Part shown: one piece after another, positions 50,536 to 64,000 of the stretch
Layout: each line of letters opens with the position of its first letter
Position numbering within the stretch: the first letter of the stretch is position 1
Assembly: GCF_900109995.1 (NCBI RefSeq)
Contig: NZ_FOCB01000003.1
Span: forward strand, 248,001 to 312,000
DNA length: 64,000 bases
Direction: 5' to 3'
Source: Pseudomonas sp. ok272
Lineage (GTDB): Bacteria; Pseudomonadota; Gammaproteobacteria; Pseudomonadales; Pseudomonadaceae
Made by a program: the position numbers and the translations under genes
The notes under the pieces: model-generated
What the model saw: only the letters and a program-made list of their open reading frames with translations
Database searches by the model: none
What the model was told of the DNA's origin: nothing

Positions 50536-51180
50536 TCATGCCGTGCGGCGCAGTATCAGCAGATGGCGTTGGCCTTGGCAACCGGGTACGGCCAAGGCGT
50601 GTTCGCTATCGAGGTGGAAGTCTGCCGGCAATGCTACCAGCTCATCCGCGGGATGAACGCCCTTCATTGCCAGCCAACGTGTGTCGTGGTCGCCCAGGTG
50701 GCGGGTCCAGTTGCTGAAGTTTTCCATGCTGCTGAACGCCCGGGAAATGATCCCGTTGAATGGCAACTCAGGTTGGAAGGCTTCGACCCGGCTGTGGATA
50801 ACTTGCAGGTTATCCAGCTTGAGCTCGAGTTTGACCTGGGTCAGGAAGCGGGTTTTCTTGCCGTTGCTGTCCAGGCACGTCACCTGGGACTCGGGAAACA
50901 GGATCGCCAGCGGAATGCCGGGCATCCCGCCACCGCTGCCAACATCCAGCCAACGGCCGTTTTCGATGAAGGACATCACGCTCAGGCTGTCGAGCAAATG
51001 CCGTGAGACCATTTCGTCCGGATCACGCACCGCCGTCAGGTTGTAGGCCTTGTTCCATTTGATCAACAAGGCCAGATAACCCAGCAACTGGGCGTGCTGA
51101 GCGTCGGTCAGGTTGACCCCCAGTTGACGAGCGCCTGTGGATAACTCTTCGGCGTGTTGCAAGGTGACCATCGAACTCAA
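50536..51180 (-). CDS. rsmG: 16S rRNA (guanine527-N7)-methyltransferase
   Basis: The 214-residue GidB methyltransferase with motif [19 protein letters not shown] and [13 protein letters not shown] 51180 overlaps the mnmG stop in a TTGA; ATG 51171 three codons later is the alternative. Also contains two exact DnaA boxes (50,793; 51,136). Confidence 0.95.
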   Translation of the reverse strand: MSSMVTLQHAEELSTGARQLGVNLTDAQHAQLLGYLALLIKWNKAYNLTAVRDPDEMVSRHLLDSLSVMSFIENGRWLDVGSGGGMPGIPLAILFPESQVTCLDSNGKKTRFLTQVKLELKLDNLQVIHSRVEAFQPELPFNGIISRAFSSMENFSNWTRHLGDHDTRWLAMKGVHPADELVALPADFHLDSEHALAVPGCQGQRHLLILRRTA

Positions 51181-53072
51181 GCGCTTTGCTCCAACTGACG
51201 GCCCGCGCCGCGTTTTTTCAAATGAATCATCAACAGCGAAATCGCTGCCGGGGTCACACCCGGGATCCGCGAAGCCTGGCCCAGGGTCTCTGGACGAGTC
51301 GCGCCGAGCTTGCTCTGGATCTCCTTGGAGAGACCGGAAATGTTCGTGTAATCGATATCCACAGGCAGTTTGGTGTTCTCGCTGGCCCGCAGGCGAGCGA
51401 TTTCATCCTGTTGGCGATCGATGTAACCGGCGTACTTGGTCTTGATTTCAACCTGCTCAGCGACCTGTGGATCTTCGGCGCCGTGCCCGGTCACTTCGAC
51501 CAGACCAGCGTAGTCGATTTCCGGACGGCTCAAGAGGTTGAGCAAGTTGTATTCGTGGGTCAGCGGGGTGCCGAACTTTTCAGCGATCGCATCGCCCTGT
51601 TCAGTACCGGGGCGAACCCAAGTGCTCTTCAGGCGCTGCTCTTCGAGTTCGATGCTTTCGCGCTTTTTGCAGAACGCCGCCCAACGCACGTCATCCACCA
51701 GGCCCAGTTCACGGCCCTTCTCGGTCAACCGCAGATCAGCGTTGTCTTCACGCAGGATCAGGCGGTATTCGGCACGGGAGGTGAACATCCGATACGGTTC
51801 TTGCGTGCCAAGGGTGATCAAGTCGTCAACCAACACCCCGATGTACGCCTCGTCGCGACGCGGGCACCAACTGTCCTTGCCCTGGGCACGCAATGCGGCG
51901 TTGGCCCCGGCCAGCAAACCCTGGGCTCCGGCTTCTTCGTAACCGGTAGTGCCGTTGATTTGCCCGGCGAAGAACAGGCCGCCGATCACTTTGGTTTCCA
52001 GGCTGTACTTCAGGTCACGCGGGTCGAAGTAGTCGTACTCGATGGCATAGCCCGGACGCACGATATGGGCGTTTTCCATACCGCGGATCGATTGCACGAT
52101 CTGCAACTGCACATCGAACGGCAAGGATGTGGATATCCCGTTCGGATACAGCTCGTGAGTCGTCAAACCTTCCGGCTCGATAAAGACCTGATGGCTTTCC
52201 TTGTCGGCAAAGCGGTGGATCTTGTCTTCGATCGACGGGCAATAACGCGGGCCAATGCCTTCGATCACCCCGGAATACATCGGCGAACGGTCGAGGTTCG
52301 AGGCGATGATTTCGTGAGTTCGGGCATTGGTGTGGGTAATCCAGCAACTGACCTGCCTGGGATGCTGTTCCTTGGATCCCATGAACGACATCACGGGGAT
52401 CGGTGTGTCGCCCGGTTGCTCGGCCATCACCGAAAAATCCACGGAACGACCGTCAATACGCGGTGGCGTACCGGTTTTCAGGCGACCGACACGCAGCGGC
52501 AGTTCACGCAAGCGGTGAGCCAGGGCAATCGACGGTGGATCACCGGCACGACCGCCGGAATAGTTCTGCATGCCGATGTGGATAAGTCCACCGAGGAAGG
52601 TTCCGGTGGTCAACACCACAGAGTCTGCGAAGAAACGCAGGCCCATTTGGGTGATAACACCGCGTACTTGTTCCTGCTCGACGATCAGGTCATCCGCGGC
52701 CTGTTGAAATATCCACAGGTTCGGTTGGTTTTCCAGTGCCTCGCGTACCGCAGCCTTGTACAGGACGCGGTCGGCCTGGGCACGAGTAGCGCGCACGGCG
52801 GGGCCTTTGCGGCTGTTCAACACGCGGAACTGGATACCACCTTTGTCAGTGGCCATGGCCATGGCGCCGCCAAGGGCGTCGATTTCCTTGACCAGGTGAC
52901 TCTTGCCGATCCCACCAATCGCGGGATTGCAGCTCATTGCTCCGAGGGTTTCCACGTTATGCGTCAGCAACAGGGTTTTTGCCCCCATGCGTGCTGATGC
53001 AAGTGCTGCCTCGGTACCGGCATGACCGCCGCCGATGACGATCACTTCAAAACGGGAAGGGAAATCCACCAC
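51177..53072 (-). CDS. mnmG: tRNA uridine-5-carboxymethylaminomethyl modification enzyme MnmG (GidA)
   Basis: The 631-residue FAD enzyme that, with MnmE, installs the cmnm5 group at U34 of several tRNAs. It has the FAD motif [21 protein letters not shown] at residues 10-30, [18 protein letters not shown], and [22 protein letters not shown]-terminal helices bind MnmE and tRNA. An exact DnaA box lies inside at 52,577-52,585. The 600-base region upstream is described separately. Confidence 0.98.
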   Translation of the reverse strand: MVDFPSRFEVIVIGGGHAGTEAALASARMGAKTLLLTHNVETLGAMSCNPAIGGIGKSHLVKEIDALGGAMAMATDKGGIQFRVLNSRKGPAVRATRAQADRVLYKAAVREALENQPNLWIFQQAADDLIVEQEQVRGVITQMGLRFFADSVVLTTGTFLGGLIHIGMQNYSGGRAGDPPSIALAHRLRELPLRVGRLKTGTPPRIDGRSVDFSVMAEQPGDTPIPVMSFMGSKEQHPRQVSCWITHTNARTHEIIASNLDRSPMYSGVIEGIGPRYCPSIEDKIHRFADKESHQVFIEPEGLTTHELYPNGISTSLPFDVQLQIVQSIRGMENAHIVRPGYAIEYDYFDPRDLKYSLETKVIGGLFFAGQINGTTGYEEAGAQGLLAGANAALRAQGKDSWCPRRDEAYIGVLVDDLITLGTQEPYRMFTSRAEYRLILREDNADLRLTEKGRELGLVDDVRWAAFCKKRESIELEEQRLKSTWVRPGTEQGDAIAEKFGTPLTHEYNLLNLLSRPEIDYAGLVEVTGHGAEDPQVAEQVEIKTKYAGYIDRQQDEIARLRASENTKLPVDIDYTNISGLSKEIQSKLGATRPETLGQASRIPGVTPAAISLLMIHLKKRGAGRQLEQSA

Positions 53073-53675
53073 GCACCTCGTGCCTGCTTCAGTTAGGTAA
53101 TCAGGAATAGTTTGAGATCAGGTTTTTGGACCTGGTCGACAAGTATAGGGACTTCGCCCTTCCTAAAGAACCCTTTGCACAAAAATTAACCAGCTGTGGG
53201 TAAGTCACGGATAATAGAAATTAAAAAGAAAGAAATTTATTAAATCTTTGTTTTTATGTTTATTTCTATGCAGCACTCTTTCTGTGGATAGATTGCTACA
53301 GCCCTTTGATTTCAATATGTACAGCAATTCAAAAGTCTGTGGTCATGTAGCCATGAGACCGTTGGATAACCGCTTTAAGCCTGTGGATGAATGGGGTGCT
53401 TATCCACAGGTGTGGTTTTCCACGGTTTTCAGGCCCAGTTATCAACGGGTCTTAGCTGCGGTTATTCACAGGGCTTAATCCACAGAAAATCGCCAAATAG
53501 GGCAAATACCGCCCACGGGAATGCCCCGAAGCAGTCAATGCCGTTCGACTAATACTGAAAAATAGATAGTTTTTGGAGGTAGGAGCACGGCTTGCCAGCG
53601 ATTGAAGCGACGCGATAGATCAGAGTTACCGCGTCGCGAGCACGCTCGGCTCCTAAACAAGCGAGGTGGGGGAGA
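53073..53675. other. AT-rich mnmG-mnmE intergenic region with DnaA-box cluster
   Basis: 603 bases without a gene. It holds an exact TTATCCACA at 53,400-53,408, TTATTCACA at 53,462-53,470 and one-mismatch boxes at 53,283-53,291 (TGTGGATAG) and 53,382-53,390 (TGTGGATGA). Just upstream of these is a very AT-rich run (53,200-53,275). A REP-like inverted pair follows at 53,579-53,655. The layout resembles a small replication-origin-like module; published work reported two origin-type sequences in this part of Pseudomonas chromosomes. Confidence 0.55.
53579..53655. repeat. REP-like inverted pair with internal stem-loop
   Basis: GTAGGAGCACGGCTTGCCAG (from 53,579) faces a partner ending CTCGGCTCCTAA (53,644-53,655). 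The core GCGACGCG (53,607-53,614) pairs perfectly with CGCGTCGC (53,630-53,637). Same family as the pair at 39,975, but less well preserved. It lies 21 bases after mnmE ends. Confidence 0.7.
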
Positions 53676-55046
53676 TTATTTACCGATGCAAAAGCTGGAA
53701 AAGATCCTACCCAACAGGTCATCAGAGCTGAACTCACCGGTAATTTCCCCCAGTGACTGCTGAGCCTGACGTAAATCCTCAGCCAGAAGCTCTCCAGCGC
53801 CAGCCAATGTCAGTTGGGCGCGGCCATGCTCGAGTGAGGCACTGGCATGGCGCAGGGCTTCGAGGTGGCGACGACGGGCACTGAAGCTGCTTTCCGAGGT
53901 CTGCTCATAGCCCATGCAGGCTTTGAGATGGTCACGCAGCAACTCCAGGCCGTCGCCAGCAGATTTGGCACTCAAGCTGATGGTGACGTGGCCATCGTCA
54001 CTGACTTGCAGCTCCATCGCCTCGCCGGTGAGGTCAGCCTTGTTACGGATCAGGGTGACCTTGGCTGGATCCGGGCGTTGTTCAAGGAACTCAGGCCACA
54101 AGGCAAATGGATCGAGCGCCTCAGGTGCCGTGGCGTCGACCACCAACAGCACCCGATCCGCTTCGCCAATCGCCTTCAAGGCCCGTTCCACACCGATCTT
54201 CTCGACCTGGTCATCGGTATCGCGCAGGCCAGCAGTGTCCACAACGTGCAGCGGCATGCCATCGATGTGGATATGTTCGCGCAGGATGTCCCGGGTGGTC
54301 CCGGCAATTTCGGTGACGATGGCCGCTTCCCGTCCTGCCAGGGCATTGAGCAGACTGGACTTGCCAGCATTCGGACGACCGGCAATGACCACGGTCATGC
54401 CGTCGCGCAACAACGCCCCTTGGCCCGCCTCACGCAGCACGGTGGATAACTCTTCACGAACGGCATCGAGCATGCTGAGCACGTGGCCATCGGCCAAGAA
54501 GTCGATTTCCTCTTCAGGGAAGTCGATCGCGGCTTCGACGTAGATACGCAGTGCAATTAACTGCTCCGTGAGGCTATGCACCCGCTGGGAGAATGCGCCT
54601 TGCAACGAACGCAGTGCATTGCGCGCCGCTTGTGCCGAGCTGGCTTCGATCAAGTCAGCAATGGCTTCGGCCTGAGCCAGGTCCAGCTTGTCGTTGAGAA
54701 ACGCGCGCTCGCTGAACTCACCCGGCCGGGCCAGGCGGCAGCCCAGTTGCAGACAGCGCTGCAGCAGCATATCCAGAACAATCGGGCCGCCGTGGCCTTG
54801 AAGTTCCAGTACATCTTCACCGGTAAATGAGTTGGGCCCGGGAAAGTACAGCGCAAGGCCTTCATCCAGCACTTGTGCATCGTCGCTCAGAAATGGGCCG
54901 TAATGGGCGTAGCGCGGCTTGAGTTCCCGGCCACTGATGGCTTTCGCCGCCAGGCTGGCCAGCGGCCCGGAAATACGAACGATACCGACGCCCCCACGGC
55001 CCTGGGCGGTGGCGACGGCGGCGATGGTTTCACGAGGAGCGCTCAT
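53676..55046 (-). CDS. mnmE: tRNA modification GTPase MnmE (TrmE)
   Basis: The 456-residue GTPase partner of MnmG. It has the N-terminal folate-binding domain ([20 protein letters not shown]), a G domain with [27 protein letters not shown] and RNKAD, and the C-terminal FCIGK sequence whose cysteine is required. Start ATG 55046. Co-directional with yidC but separated from it by a terminator. Confidence 0.98.
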   Translation of the reverse strand: MSAPRETIAAVATAQGRGGVGIVRISGPLASLAAKAISGRELKPRYAHYGPFLSDDAQVLDEGLALYFPGPNSFTGEDVLELQGHGGPIVLDMLLQRCLQLGCRLARPGEFSERAFLNDKLDLAQAEAIADLIEASSAQAARNALRSLQGAFSQRVHSLTEQLIALRIYVEAAIDFPEEEIDFLADGHVLSMLDAVREELSTVLREAGQGALLRDGMTVVIAGRPNAGKSSLLNALAGREAAIVTEIAGTTRDILREHIHIDGMPLHVVDTAGLRDTDDQVEKIGVERALKAIGEADRVLLVVDATAPEALDPFALWPEFLEQRPDPAKVTLIRNKADLTGEAMELQVSDDGHVTISLSAKSAGDGLELLRDHLKACMGYEQTSESSFSARRRHLEALRHASASLEHGRAQLTLAGAGELLAEDLRQAQQSLGEITGEFSSDDLLGRIFSSFCIGK

Positions 55047-55077
55047 AAACCGTTATCCCGATAAAATGGCAGATAGC

Positions 55078-55102
55078 AAAACGCCCCACGAGGGGGCGTT
55101 TT
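55078..55102 (-). terminator. Rho-independent terminator between yidC and mnmE
   Basis: AAAACGCCCC and GGGGCGTTTT form a perfect ten-base-pair stem around a five-base loop, 23 bases after the yidC stop. It has T-runs on both strands, so it can end the rpmH-rnpA-yidD-yidC transcript. Confidence 0.92.
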
Positions 55103-55124
55103 GAATGGTTACATACCGTGTAGA

Positions 55125-56807
55125 TTACGCCTCGGTTTTTTTCGCCGCGGCTTCAACTTTACGGGTGATGTACCACTGTTGGGCGATCGACAGGCAGTTG
55201 TTCACTACCCAATACAGCACCAGACCGGCCGGGAACCACAGGAAGAAGAAGGTGAAGATGATTGGCATCAGCTTCATCACCTTGGCCTGCATCGGGTCCG
55301 GAGGCGTCGGGTTCAGTTGCTGCTGGATGAACATGGTGGCGCCCATGATGATCGGCAGGATGAAGAACGGATCCTTGATCGACAGGTCGGTAATCCACAA
55401 CATGAACGGAGCCTGGCGCATTTCCACGCTTTCCAGGAGTACCCAGTACAGCGAGAGGAAAACCGGCATCTGCACGAGGATTGGCAAGCAACCACCCAGC
55501 GGATTGATCTTCTCCTTCTTGTACAACTCCATCATGGCTTGCGACATTTTCTGCCGGTCGTCGCCATGTTGCTCTTTCAGTGCAGCCAGTTTCGGAGCCA
55601 CTGCACGCATGCGCGCCATGGATTTGTAGCTGGCAGCCGACAGCGGGAAGAAGATCCCTTTGATCAGCATGGTCAGGAAAATGATCGACCAGCCCCAGTT
55701 ACCCACAATCGCGTGGATGTGTTGCAGCAGCCAGAAGATCGGTTGAGCGATGAACCACAGAATGCCGTAGTCAACCGTCAGCTCCAGACCTGGGGATAAC
55801 TCTTTGAGTATCGCCTGGCTTTTTGGACCTGCGTACAGGGTGGCGCTGGTTTCAGCCTTGGCACCTGGCGCAACGGTCATGGCTGGGCCAGTGAAACCGA
55901 TGATGTAGTTGCCTTGGCTGTCTTTACGGGTCTGCACCACGTTGTTTTCGTTCTTCGGCGAAATCCAGGCCGTCACGAAATAGTGTTGCAGCCAGGCTAC
56001 CCAGCCACCGGTCACGGTTTCTTTGAGCGAGCCCTTGTCGATATCTTTCATCGACACTTTTTTGTACGGCTCTGAACTTGTCCACAGGGCAGCGCCCAGG
56101 TAAGTGGCAGTGCCGGTGGCAGTCGTCGAGGAAGGATCGGCGCTTGCATCACGCTTGAGCTGGGCAAACAGGTTGCCAGTCCAGGCCTTGTCGCTGGTGT
56201 TGTCGATCAAGTAAGTGACTTTCAGATCGTACAAACCGCGGGTAAAGGTGAAGCGCTTGATGTAGTTCACACCCGCATCGCTGAATTTCAGGTCAACGTT
56301 GAACTGGTTCTGGCCATCAGCCAGTTGATAAGTCTTCTGTTCGGTCGAATAAACCGGACGACCGGTAGGACGCGCATCCGGACCGTCGGTGCCGGTCAGG
56401 CCGCTTTGAGCCAGATAAGTACGTTCACCACCGTTATCGAACAGTTGGAACGGGATTTCTGGATGGTCCTGGCGACGTGGATACTTCGGCAGCATCAGTT
56501 GGGCAACATCACCGCCCTGAGGGTCGATGGCCAGTTCGAGCACATCCGTTTTTACATGGATGAGATCTTTGTTGGCCGCTACCGGAGTTTCGGTAGGGGT
56601 ACTGGTATCGCCATTCGCGCTGGGAACATCGGCACTGGCGGAAGCATTGCTACCCAGTGGAGTGTCCGCAATAGCAGGGGCAGCCTGATTGGCAGCAACA
56701 TTCTGAGTCGGCAGGGCAGCCTGGCCATAGTCCTGGTTCCATTTCAGGACCATGACATAGGACACGATTGCCAGGGCGACGATCAGGATCGTGCGTTTAA
56801 TATCCAT
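55125..56807 (-). CDS. yidC: Membrane protein insertase YidC
   Basis: The 560-residue insertase. It has an N-terminal membrane anchor (TILIVALAIVSYVMVLKW), a long periplasmic beta-sandwich domain (about 50-340), then the conserved five-helix core with SWGWSIIFLTMLIKGIFFPL-type sequence (here NWGWSIIFLTMLIKGIFFPL) and LGGCLPILVQMPVFLSLYWV. Inserts inner-membrane proteins alone or with SecYEG. It follows yidD by two bases. Confidence 0.97.
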   Translation of the reverse strand: MDIKRTILIVALAIVSYVMVLKWNQDYGQAALPTQNVAANQAAPAIADTPLGSNASASADVPSANGDTSTPTETPVAANKDLIHVKTDVLELAIDPQGGDVAQLMLPKYPRRQDHPEIPFQLFDNGGERTYLAQSGLTGTDGPDARPTGRPVYSTEQKTYQLADGQNQFNVDLKFSDAGVNYIKRFTFTRGLYDLKVTYLIDNTSDKAWTGNLFAQLKRDASADPSSTTATGTATYLGAALWTSSEPYKKVSMKDIDKGSLKETVTGGWVAWLQHYFVTAWISPKNENNVVQTRKDSQGNYIIGFTGPAMTVAPGAKAETSATLYAGPKSQAILKELSPGLELTVDYGILWFIAQPIFWLLQHIHAIVGNWGWSIIFLTMLIKGIFFPLSAASYKSMARMRAVAPKLAALKEQHGDDRQKMSQAMMELYKKEKINPLGGCLPILVQMPVFLSLYWVLLESVEMRQAPFMLWITDLSIKDPFFILPIIMGATMFIQQQLNPTPPDPMQAKVMKLMPIIFTFFFLWFPAGLVLYWVVNNCLSIAQQWYITRKVEAAAKKTEA

Positions 56808-56809
56808 GA

Positions 56810-57055
56810 TTACTCGGCCATCGAAGAAGAACGGGAGGTAGGGATAGGCGGAACCGGGTCATAACCACCGGGATTCCACGGATGACAGCGACCTAAACGA
56901 CGAAAGGCCAGCCAGCCACCGCGTAGAAGGCCATGATTTTCAATGGCTTCATACGCGTAGCAGGAACAACTGGGGTAGAAACGACAGTGACTGGCCATCA
57001 GAGGACTAATGGCATAGCGATAAAACTGGATCGGAACGAGTGCCAGTTTACGCAT
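56810..57055 (-). CDS. yidD: Membrane protein insertion efficiency factor YidD
   Basis: An 81-residue protein with [20 protein letters not shown] and [19 protein letters not shown], the family signature with conserved cysteines. It sits at the inner membrane and assists YidC-dependent insertion. Overlaps rnpA by 8 bases, the usual arrangement. Confidence 0.95.
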   Translation of the reverse strand: MRKLALVPIQFYRYAISPLMASHCRFYPSCSCYAYEAIENHGLLRGGWLAFRRLGRCHPWNPGGYDPVPPIPTSRSSSMAE

Positions 57056-57446
57056 CAGTGCTGTCTACCCCTACAGTTTCGGTTTTGACTGCTGGTACCG
57101 GCGTGCTGCGTGCCAGACGTTTCCAGAGTTTGCCGAAATGCTGAATCAATTCGGGGTTTTCTACATCGCCCAAACCTTTGCGCGCGACGATAACGATGTC
57201 CCACCCGACCAGAGAATCCTGGTTGAGGCGAAACGATTCGCGCATCAGACGTTTGAGACGATTGCGTTCAACGGAGAGCTTCACGCTCTTTTTCCCGATA
57301 ACCAGCCCTAAGCGGGGGTGATCGAGATCGTTGGTGCGTGCAAGGAGCAGGAGATTTTTCCCCGGAACCTTGCCGGTAGGGGAGTCAAAGACTGCCTTGA
57401 AATGCCGGGGGGTCAGCAAACGCTTTTCCCGACTGAAGTCCTGACT
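57048..57446 (-). CDS. rnpA: Ribonuclease P protein component
   Basis: The 132-residue RNase P protein that with RnpB RNA cuts tRNA 5' leaders. It has the RNR motif region [23 protein letters not shown] 57446 (giving [20 protein letters not shown]) is my choice for start from the expected N-terminus and length; the frame is open to 57545, but that part overlaps rpmH. The exact start is uncertain because GGAG directly abuts the GTG. Confidence 0.9.
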   Translation of the reverse strand, partial: SQDFSREKRLLTPRHFKAVFDSPTGKVPGKNLLLLARTNDLDHPRLGLVIGKKSVKLSVERNRLKRLMRESFRLNQDSLVGWDIVIVARKGLGDVENPELIQHFGKLWKRLARSTPVPAVKTETVGVDSTDA

Positions 57447-57465
57447 CACCTCCAGTACCGGATTA

Positions 57466-57600
57466 TCAAACTGCCAGACGCGCACGACCTTTGGCGCGAC
57501 GACGCGACAGGACGGCACGGCCGTTTTTGGTAGCCATGCGAGCACGGAAACCGTGGGTACGAGCGCGTTTGATAGTGCTTGGTTGGAAAGTACGTTTCAT
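57466..57600 (-). CDS. rpmH: 50S ribosomal protein L34
   Basis: A 44-residue, highly basic protein: [20 protein letters not shown], then [18 protein letters not shown] and the end RLAV. Complete and conserved, and too short for routine length cut-offs. First gene of the rpmH-rnpA-yidD-yidC transcript and the left border of oriC. Confidence 0.97.
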   Translation of the reverse strand: MKRTFQPSTIKRARTHGFRARMATKNGRAVLSRRRAKGRARLAV

Positions 57601-58164
57601 GTCGTGTTACCTGGTTCGTCCACAACGGGCCGGAATGGCCCCCGTTTTAAGAGACCGGGGATTCTAGAGAAAGCAAGCGTCTAGGTCAATTTCCAACCAG
57701 CGTTTCCTTTAAATGGTTTCTCAGGTGCTCCGCCCTGGACGGCAGACAGCCAAATATAAAAATAAAGAAGGAAAGTATTTAAAGCTCTTTTGTAAAGCTT
57801 ATAAAAGCTAGGGCCGACATTATCTGTGGATAACCTCGCTCAGCCCTTGTACTGCAAGCTGTACAGAGGATGACAACTACAGGGGGAAACGGTGCTTAGC
57901 CTGTGCTGCACTGTCGGATAAGCTGTGTGTGAAAGCGCTAGTTATCCACAGGCACGTTATCCACCGAGTTTCCCCCCTACTTGTACAACGGGCTTAGGCC
58001 TGCTTATCCACAGAGCTTATGCACAGACCGTCGGTCGTCTTTTTTGCGTATAAATTGTTGATTCAGCGATACCTGTGAGCAAGCTACGTGTGGATAAGTC
58101 CGCGTCTGGTCGCTACAATGGCCGCTTGTTTTTGCCTCACCGGCTTTCAACTTAGGGGATATCC
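57601..58164. other. oriC: Replication origin oriC
   Basis: The 564-base rpmH-dnaA spacer. Perfect DnaA boxes are at 57,825-57,833 and 58,089-58,097 (both TGTGGATAA) and 57,942-57,950 and 58,004-58,012 (both TTATCCACA); near-boxes are TTATCCACC at 57,957-57,965 and TTATGCACA at 58,017-58,025. An AT-rich stretch (57,753-57,812, with TATAAAAATAAAGAAGG and TTTAAAG) is the likely unwinding element. The end nearest dnaA (58,040-58,070) has TTGCGTATAAATT, likely part of the dnaA promoter. Gene orientation flips across this region. Confidence 0.93.
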
Positions 58165-59682
58165 GTGTCAGTGGAACTTTGGCAGCAGTGCGTGGAGCTT
58201 TTGCGCGATGAGCTGCCTGCCCAACAATTCAACACTTGGATCCGTCCACTACAGGTCGAAGCCGAAGGCGACGAGTTGCGTGTCTACGCACCTAATCGCT
58301 TTGTTCTCGACTGGGTTAACGAAAAGTACCTGAGTCGTGTGCTCGAACTGCTGGATGAGCATGGCAATGGCATGGCGCCAGCGCTGTCCTTATTAATAGG
58401 CAGCAAACGCAGTTCTGCACCGCGTGCAGCACCGAATGCGCCCTTGGCTGCGGCAGCGTCGCACGCCCTGGCAGCTTCAGCCCCCGCGCCAGTCAGTGCT
58501 CCGGCACCTGCCACGCCGAACAAGCGGGCTACGCAGAAGGTTGCCCAGGTCAGTGAAGAGCCGTCCCGCGACAGCTTCGACCCAATGGCTGGCGCCAGCT
58601 CGCAACAGGCACCGATACGTGCAGAACAACGCACTGTGCAGGTTGAGGGCGCGCTCAAGCACACCAGTTACCTGAACCGTACCTTCACCTTTGAAAACTT
58701 CGTCGAAGGTAAGTCCAACCAGTTGGCTCGCGCAGCCGCCTGGCAGGTCGCGGACAACCCCAAGCACGGCTATAACCCGCTGTTCCTATATGGCGGCGTA
58801 GGCTTGGGTAAAACCCACTTGATGCACGCTGTGGGTAACCATCTATTAAAGAAGAACCCGAATGCCAAGGTCGTGTACCTGCATTCGGAGCGTTTCGTGG
58901 CGGATATGGTGAAGGCGTTGCAACTCAACGCCATCAACGAGTTCAAGCGTTTCTACCGTTCGGTGGATGCCTTGCTCATCGATGACATTCAATTCTTCGC
59001 CCGCAAGGAACGCTCCCAGGAAGAGTTCTTCCACACCTTTAACGCCTTGCTCGAAGGTGGCCAGCAGGTCATCTTGACCAGCGACCGATACCCGAAGGAA
59101 ATCGAAGGCCTTGAAGAGCGCTTGAAGTCGCGCTTCGGTTGGGGATTGACGGTCGCCGTCGAGCCTCCGGAGTTGGAAACCCGCGTCGCGATCCTGATGA
59201 AGAAAGCCGACCAGGCCAAAGTCGACCTGCCACACGATGCGGCGTTCTTCATTGCCCAGCGCATTCGCTCCAACGTCCGCGAGTTGGAAGGCGCGCTCAA
59301 GCGCGTTATCGCTCACTCGCATTTCATGGGCCGCGACATCACCATCGAATTGATTCGCGAATCCTTGAAAGACCTGCTGGCGCTCCAGGACAAGCTGGTC
59401 TCTGTGGATAACATTCAGCGCACCGTCGCCGAGTACTACAAGATCAAGATTTCCGACTTGTTGTCCAAACGCCGTTCGCGTTCGGTCGCTCGTCCGCGGC
59501 AAGTGGCGATGGCCTTGTCCAAAGAATTGACCAACCACAGCCTGCCGGAGATCGGCGATGTGTTTGGCGGCCGTGATCACACCACCGTATTGCACGCCTG
59601 CCGCAAGATTAACGAACTTAAGGAATCCGACGCGGACATCCGCGAGGACTACAAGAACCTGCTGCGTACACTGACCACTTGA
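58165..59682 (+). CDS. dnaA: Chromosomal replication initiator protein DnaA
   Basis: A 505-residue initiator. GTG 58165 follows TTAGGGGAT and gives [20 protein letters not shown]. Domain I is residues 1-85, a long alanine/proline-rich linker (about 85-165) is domain II, and the AAA+ domain has [17 protein letters not shown] and [10 protein letters not shown]. Domain IV binds boxes with the signature [20 protein letters not shown] and [14 protein letters not shown]. An exact DnaA box lies inside the gene at 59,403-59,411. Confidence 0.98.
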   Translation: MSVELWQQCVELLRDELPAQQFNTWIRPLQVEAEGDELRVYAPNRFVLDWVNEKYLSRVLELLDEHGNGMAPALSLLIGSKRSSAPRAAPNAPLAAAASHALAASAPAPVSAPAPATPNKRATQKVAQVSEEPSRDSFDPMAGASSQQAPIRAEQRTVQVEGALKHTSYLNRTFTFENFVEGKSNQLARAAAWQVADNPKHGYNPLFLYGGVGLGKTHLMHAVGNHLLKKNPNAKVVYLHSERFVADMVKALQLNAINEFKRFYRSVDALLIDDIQFFARKERSQEEFFHTFNALLEGGQQVILTSDRYPKEIEGLEERLKSRFGWGLTVAVEPPELETRVAILMKKADQAKVDLPHDAAFFIAQRIRSNVRELEGALKRVIAHSHFMGRDITIELIRESLKDLLALQDKLVSVDNIQRTVAEYYKIKISDLLSKRRSRSVARPRQVAMALSKELTNHSLPEIGDVFGGRDHTTVLHACRKINELKESDADIREDYKNLLRTLTT

Positions 59683-59721
59683 TGAACACCAGCGCAGCTT
59701 ATTAAGGCAAGGGACTAGACC

Positions 59722-60825
59722 ATGCATTTCACCATTCAACGCGAAGCCCTGTTGAAACCCCTGCAACTGGTCGCAGGTGTCGTCGAGCGCCGACAGACCT
59801 TGCCGGTGCTCTCCAACGTGCTGCTGGTTGTCGAAGGCCAGCAACTGTCGCTGACCGGTACCGACCTGGAAGTCGAACTGGTCGGTCGTGTACAGCTCGA
59901 AGAGCCTGCCGAACCGGGCGAGATTACTGTCCCGGCGCGCAAGCTGATGGACATCTGCAAAAGCCTGCCAAACGACGCGCTGATCGATATCAAGCTCGAT
60001 GAGCAGAAACTCGTGGTCAAGGCTGGCCGCAGCCGCTTCACCCTGTCGACGTTGCCCGCCAACGATTTCCCGACGGTGGAAGAAGGCCCAGGCTCGTTGA
60101 CCTGCAGCCTGGAGCAAAGCAAGTTGCGCCGCCTGATTGAGCGCACCAGCTTTGCCATGGCCCAACAGGATGTTCGTTATTACCTCAACGGTATGCTGCT
60201 GGAAGTATCCGAAGGGATCATCCGTGCCGTGGCCACCGACGGCCACCGCCTGGCCATGTGCTCGATGCGGGCTGATATCGGGCAGCCGGATCGTCACCAG
60301 GTGATCGTTCCGCGCAAGGGGATCCTGGAGTTGGCTCGCCTGCTGACCGAGCCGGACGGTAATGTCAGCATCGTTCTGGGCCAGCACCACATTCGTGCTA
60401 CCACGGGTGAGTTCACCTTCACCTCGAAGCTGGTCGATGGCAAGTTCCCGGACTACGAGCGCGTTCTGCCCAAAGGTGGCGACAAGCTGGTATTGGGCGA
60501 TCGCCAGGCGCTGCGTGAAGCCTTCAGCCGTACTGCGATTCTTTCCAACGAGAAGTACCGTGGTATCCGTCTGCAACTGGCCAACGGTCAGTTGAAGATC
60601 CAGGCGAACAACCCGGAGCAGGAAGAAGCGGAAGAAGAAGTTGGCGTTGAGTACAACGGCGGCTCGCTGGAAATCGGCTTCAACGTGAGCTACCTGCTCG
60701 ACGTGCTGGGTGTGATGACCACTGAACAGGTTCGCCTGATTCTGTCCGACTCCAACAGCAGTGCGCTGGTGCAAGAGTCCGACAATGACGACTCGGCTTA
60801 CGTCGTCATGCCGATGCGCCTGTAA
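59722..60825 (+). CDS. dnaN: DNA polymerase III beta subunit (sliding clamp)
   Basis: A 367-residue clamp, the normal length for three beta-clamp repeats. It starts HFTIQREALLKPLQLVAGVV and ends YVVMPMRL, the conserved C-terminus that shapes the hydrophobic partner-binding pocket. The gap after dnaA is 39 bases. Confidence 0.98.
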   Translation: MHFTIQREALLKPLQLVAGVVERRQTLPVLSNVLLVVEGQQLSLTGTDLEVELVGRVQLEEPAEPGEITVPARKLMDICKSLPNDALIDIKLDEQKLVVKAGRSRFTLSTLPANDFPTVEEGPGSLTCSLEQSKLRRLIERTSFAMAQQDVRYYLNGMLLEVSEGIIRAVATDGHRLAMCSMRADIGQPDRHQVIVPRKGILELARLLTEPDGNVSIVLGQHHIRATTGEFTFTSKLVDGKFPDYERVLPKGGDKLVLGDRQALREAFSRTAILSNEKYRGIRLQLANGQLKIQANNPEQEEAEEEVGVEYNGGSLEIGFNVSYLLDVLGVMTTEQVRLILSDSNSSALVQESDNDDSAYVVMPMRL

Positions 60826-60844
60826 CATGCTCAGCAACCGCTAG

Positions 60845-64000
<3,156 letters not shown>

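Noticed and set aside
49135-51006. Plus-strand frame antisense to parB/parA/rsmG
   Set aside because: All three minus-strand genes are well supported; this frame is a shadow.
51186-52997. Plus-strand frame antisense to mnmG
   Set aside because: mnmG is clear on the other strand; no motif in this frame.
58846-60837. Very long open frame on the minus strand across dnaA and dnaN (663 codons)
   Set aside because: It is antisense to two conserved genes and its translation has no recognisable motif. High-GC coding sequence often leaves the opposite strand open.

Overview
This 64 kb window is a chromosomal segment of a fluorescent-group Pseudomonas, centred on the replication origin. The right half has the conserved gene order rpmH-oriC-dnaA-dnaN-recF-gyrB on one side and rnpA-yidD-yidC-mnmE-mnmG-rsmG-parA-parB-atpIBEFHAGDC-glmU-glmR-glmS on the other. 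Proteins closely resemble the Pseudomonas versions, and three copies of the Pseudomonas-type parS palindrome are present. Genes left of oriC are almost all on the minus strand and those right of it on the plus strand, so the core genes are co-directional with the two forks.

Layout: 1-4,212, a partial cyclopropane-fatty-acid-synthase-like gene, a parS site and a two-gene envelope operon. 4,287-10,141, a minus-strand operon of two glycosyltransferases, two methyltransferases and an acyltransferase. 10,573-19,564, a divergent eight-gene operon rmd-gmd-wbpW-wzm-wzt-wbpX-wbpY-wbpZ, the complete core set for the D-rhamnan common polysaccharide antigen (A-band O antigen). Together these two operons should make GDP-D-rhamnose, polymerise and export the chain, and probably modify its end.

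19,576-33,469 is an amino-acid import and catabolism region. One unit pairs a polar amino-acid ABC transporter with a very large kinase / M23-peptidase-like / class III PLP-enzyme fusion and an Lrp-type regulator. A second unit pairs another ABC transporter with a delta1-pyrroline-2-carboxylate reductase and a trans-3-hydroxy-L-proline dehydratase, under a FadR-type regulator. Relics of a second FadR-type gene (26,360-26,524) and of an amidase gene (33,496-33,717) show past gene turnover. A GNAT acetyltransferase fused to an Rnk/GreA-C-like domain follows.

34,911-37,242 is the most notable accessory element: a 2.3 kb segment bounded by inverted repeats that carry several copies of a Tn7 TnsB-site-like core (AATAAAGTCT). 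It sits 23 bp downstream of the glmS stop codon, which is the attTn7 position. It holds one recognisable gene, a Fic-domain protein, and no transposase gene, so it looks like a non-autonomous Tn7-like element.

37,266-64,000 is the origin-proximal core: glmS/glmR/glmU, the ATP synthase operon, ParAB partition genes, tRNA-modification genes, the membrane insertase and RNase P genes, oriC, and the replication genes. Exact DnaA boxes (TTATCCACA) are strikingly frequent here, including inside several genes and between mnmG and mnmE. gyrB runs off the right edge and the first gene runs off the left edge.
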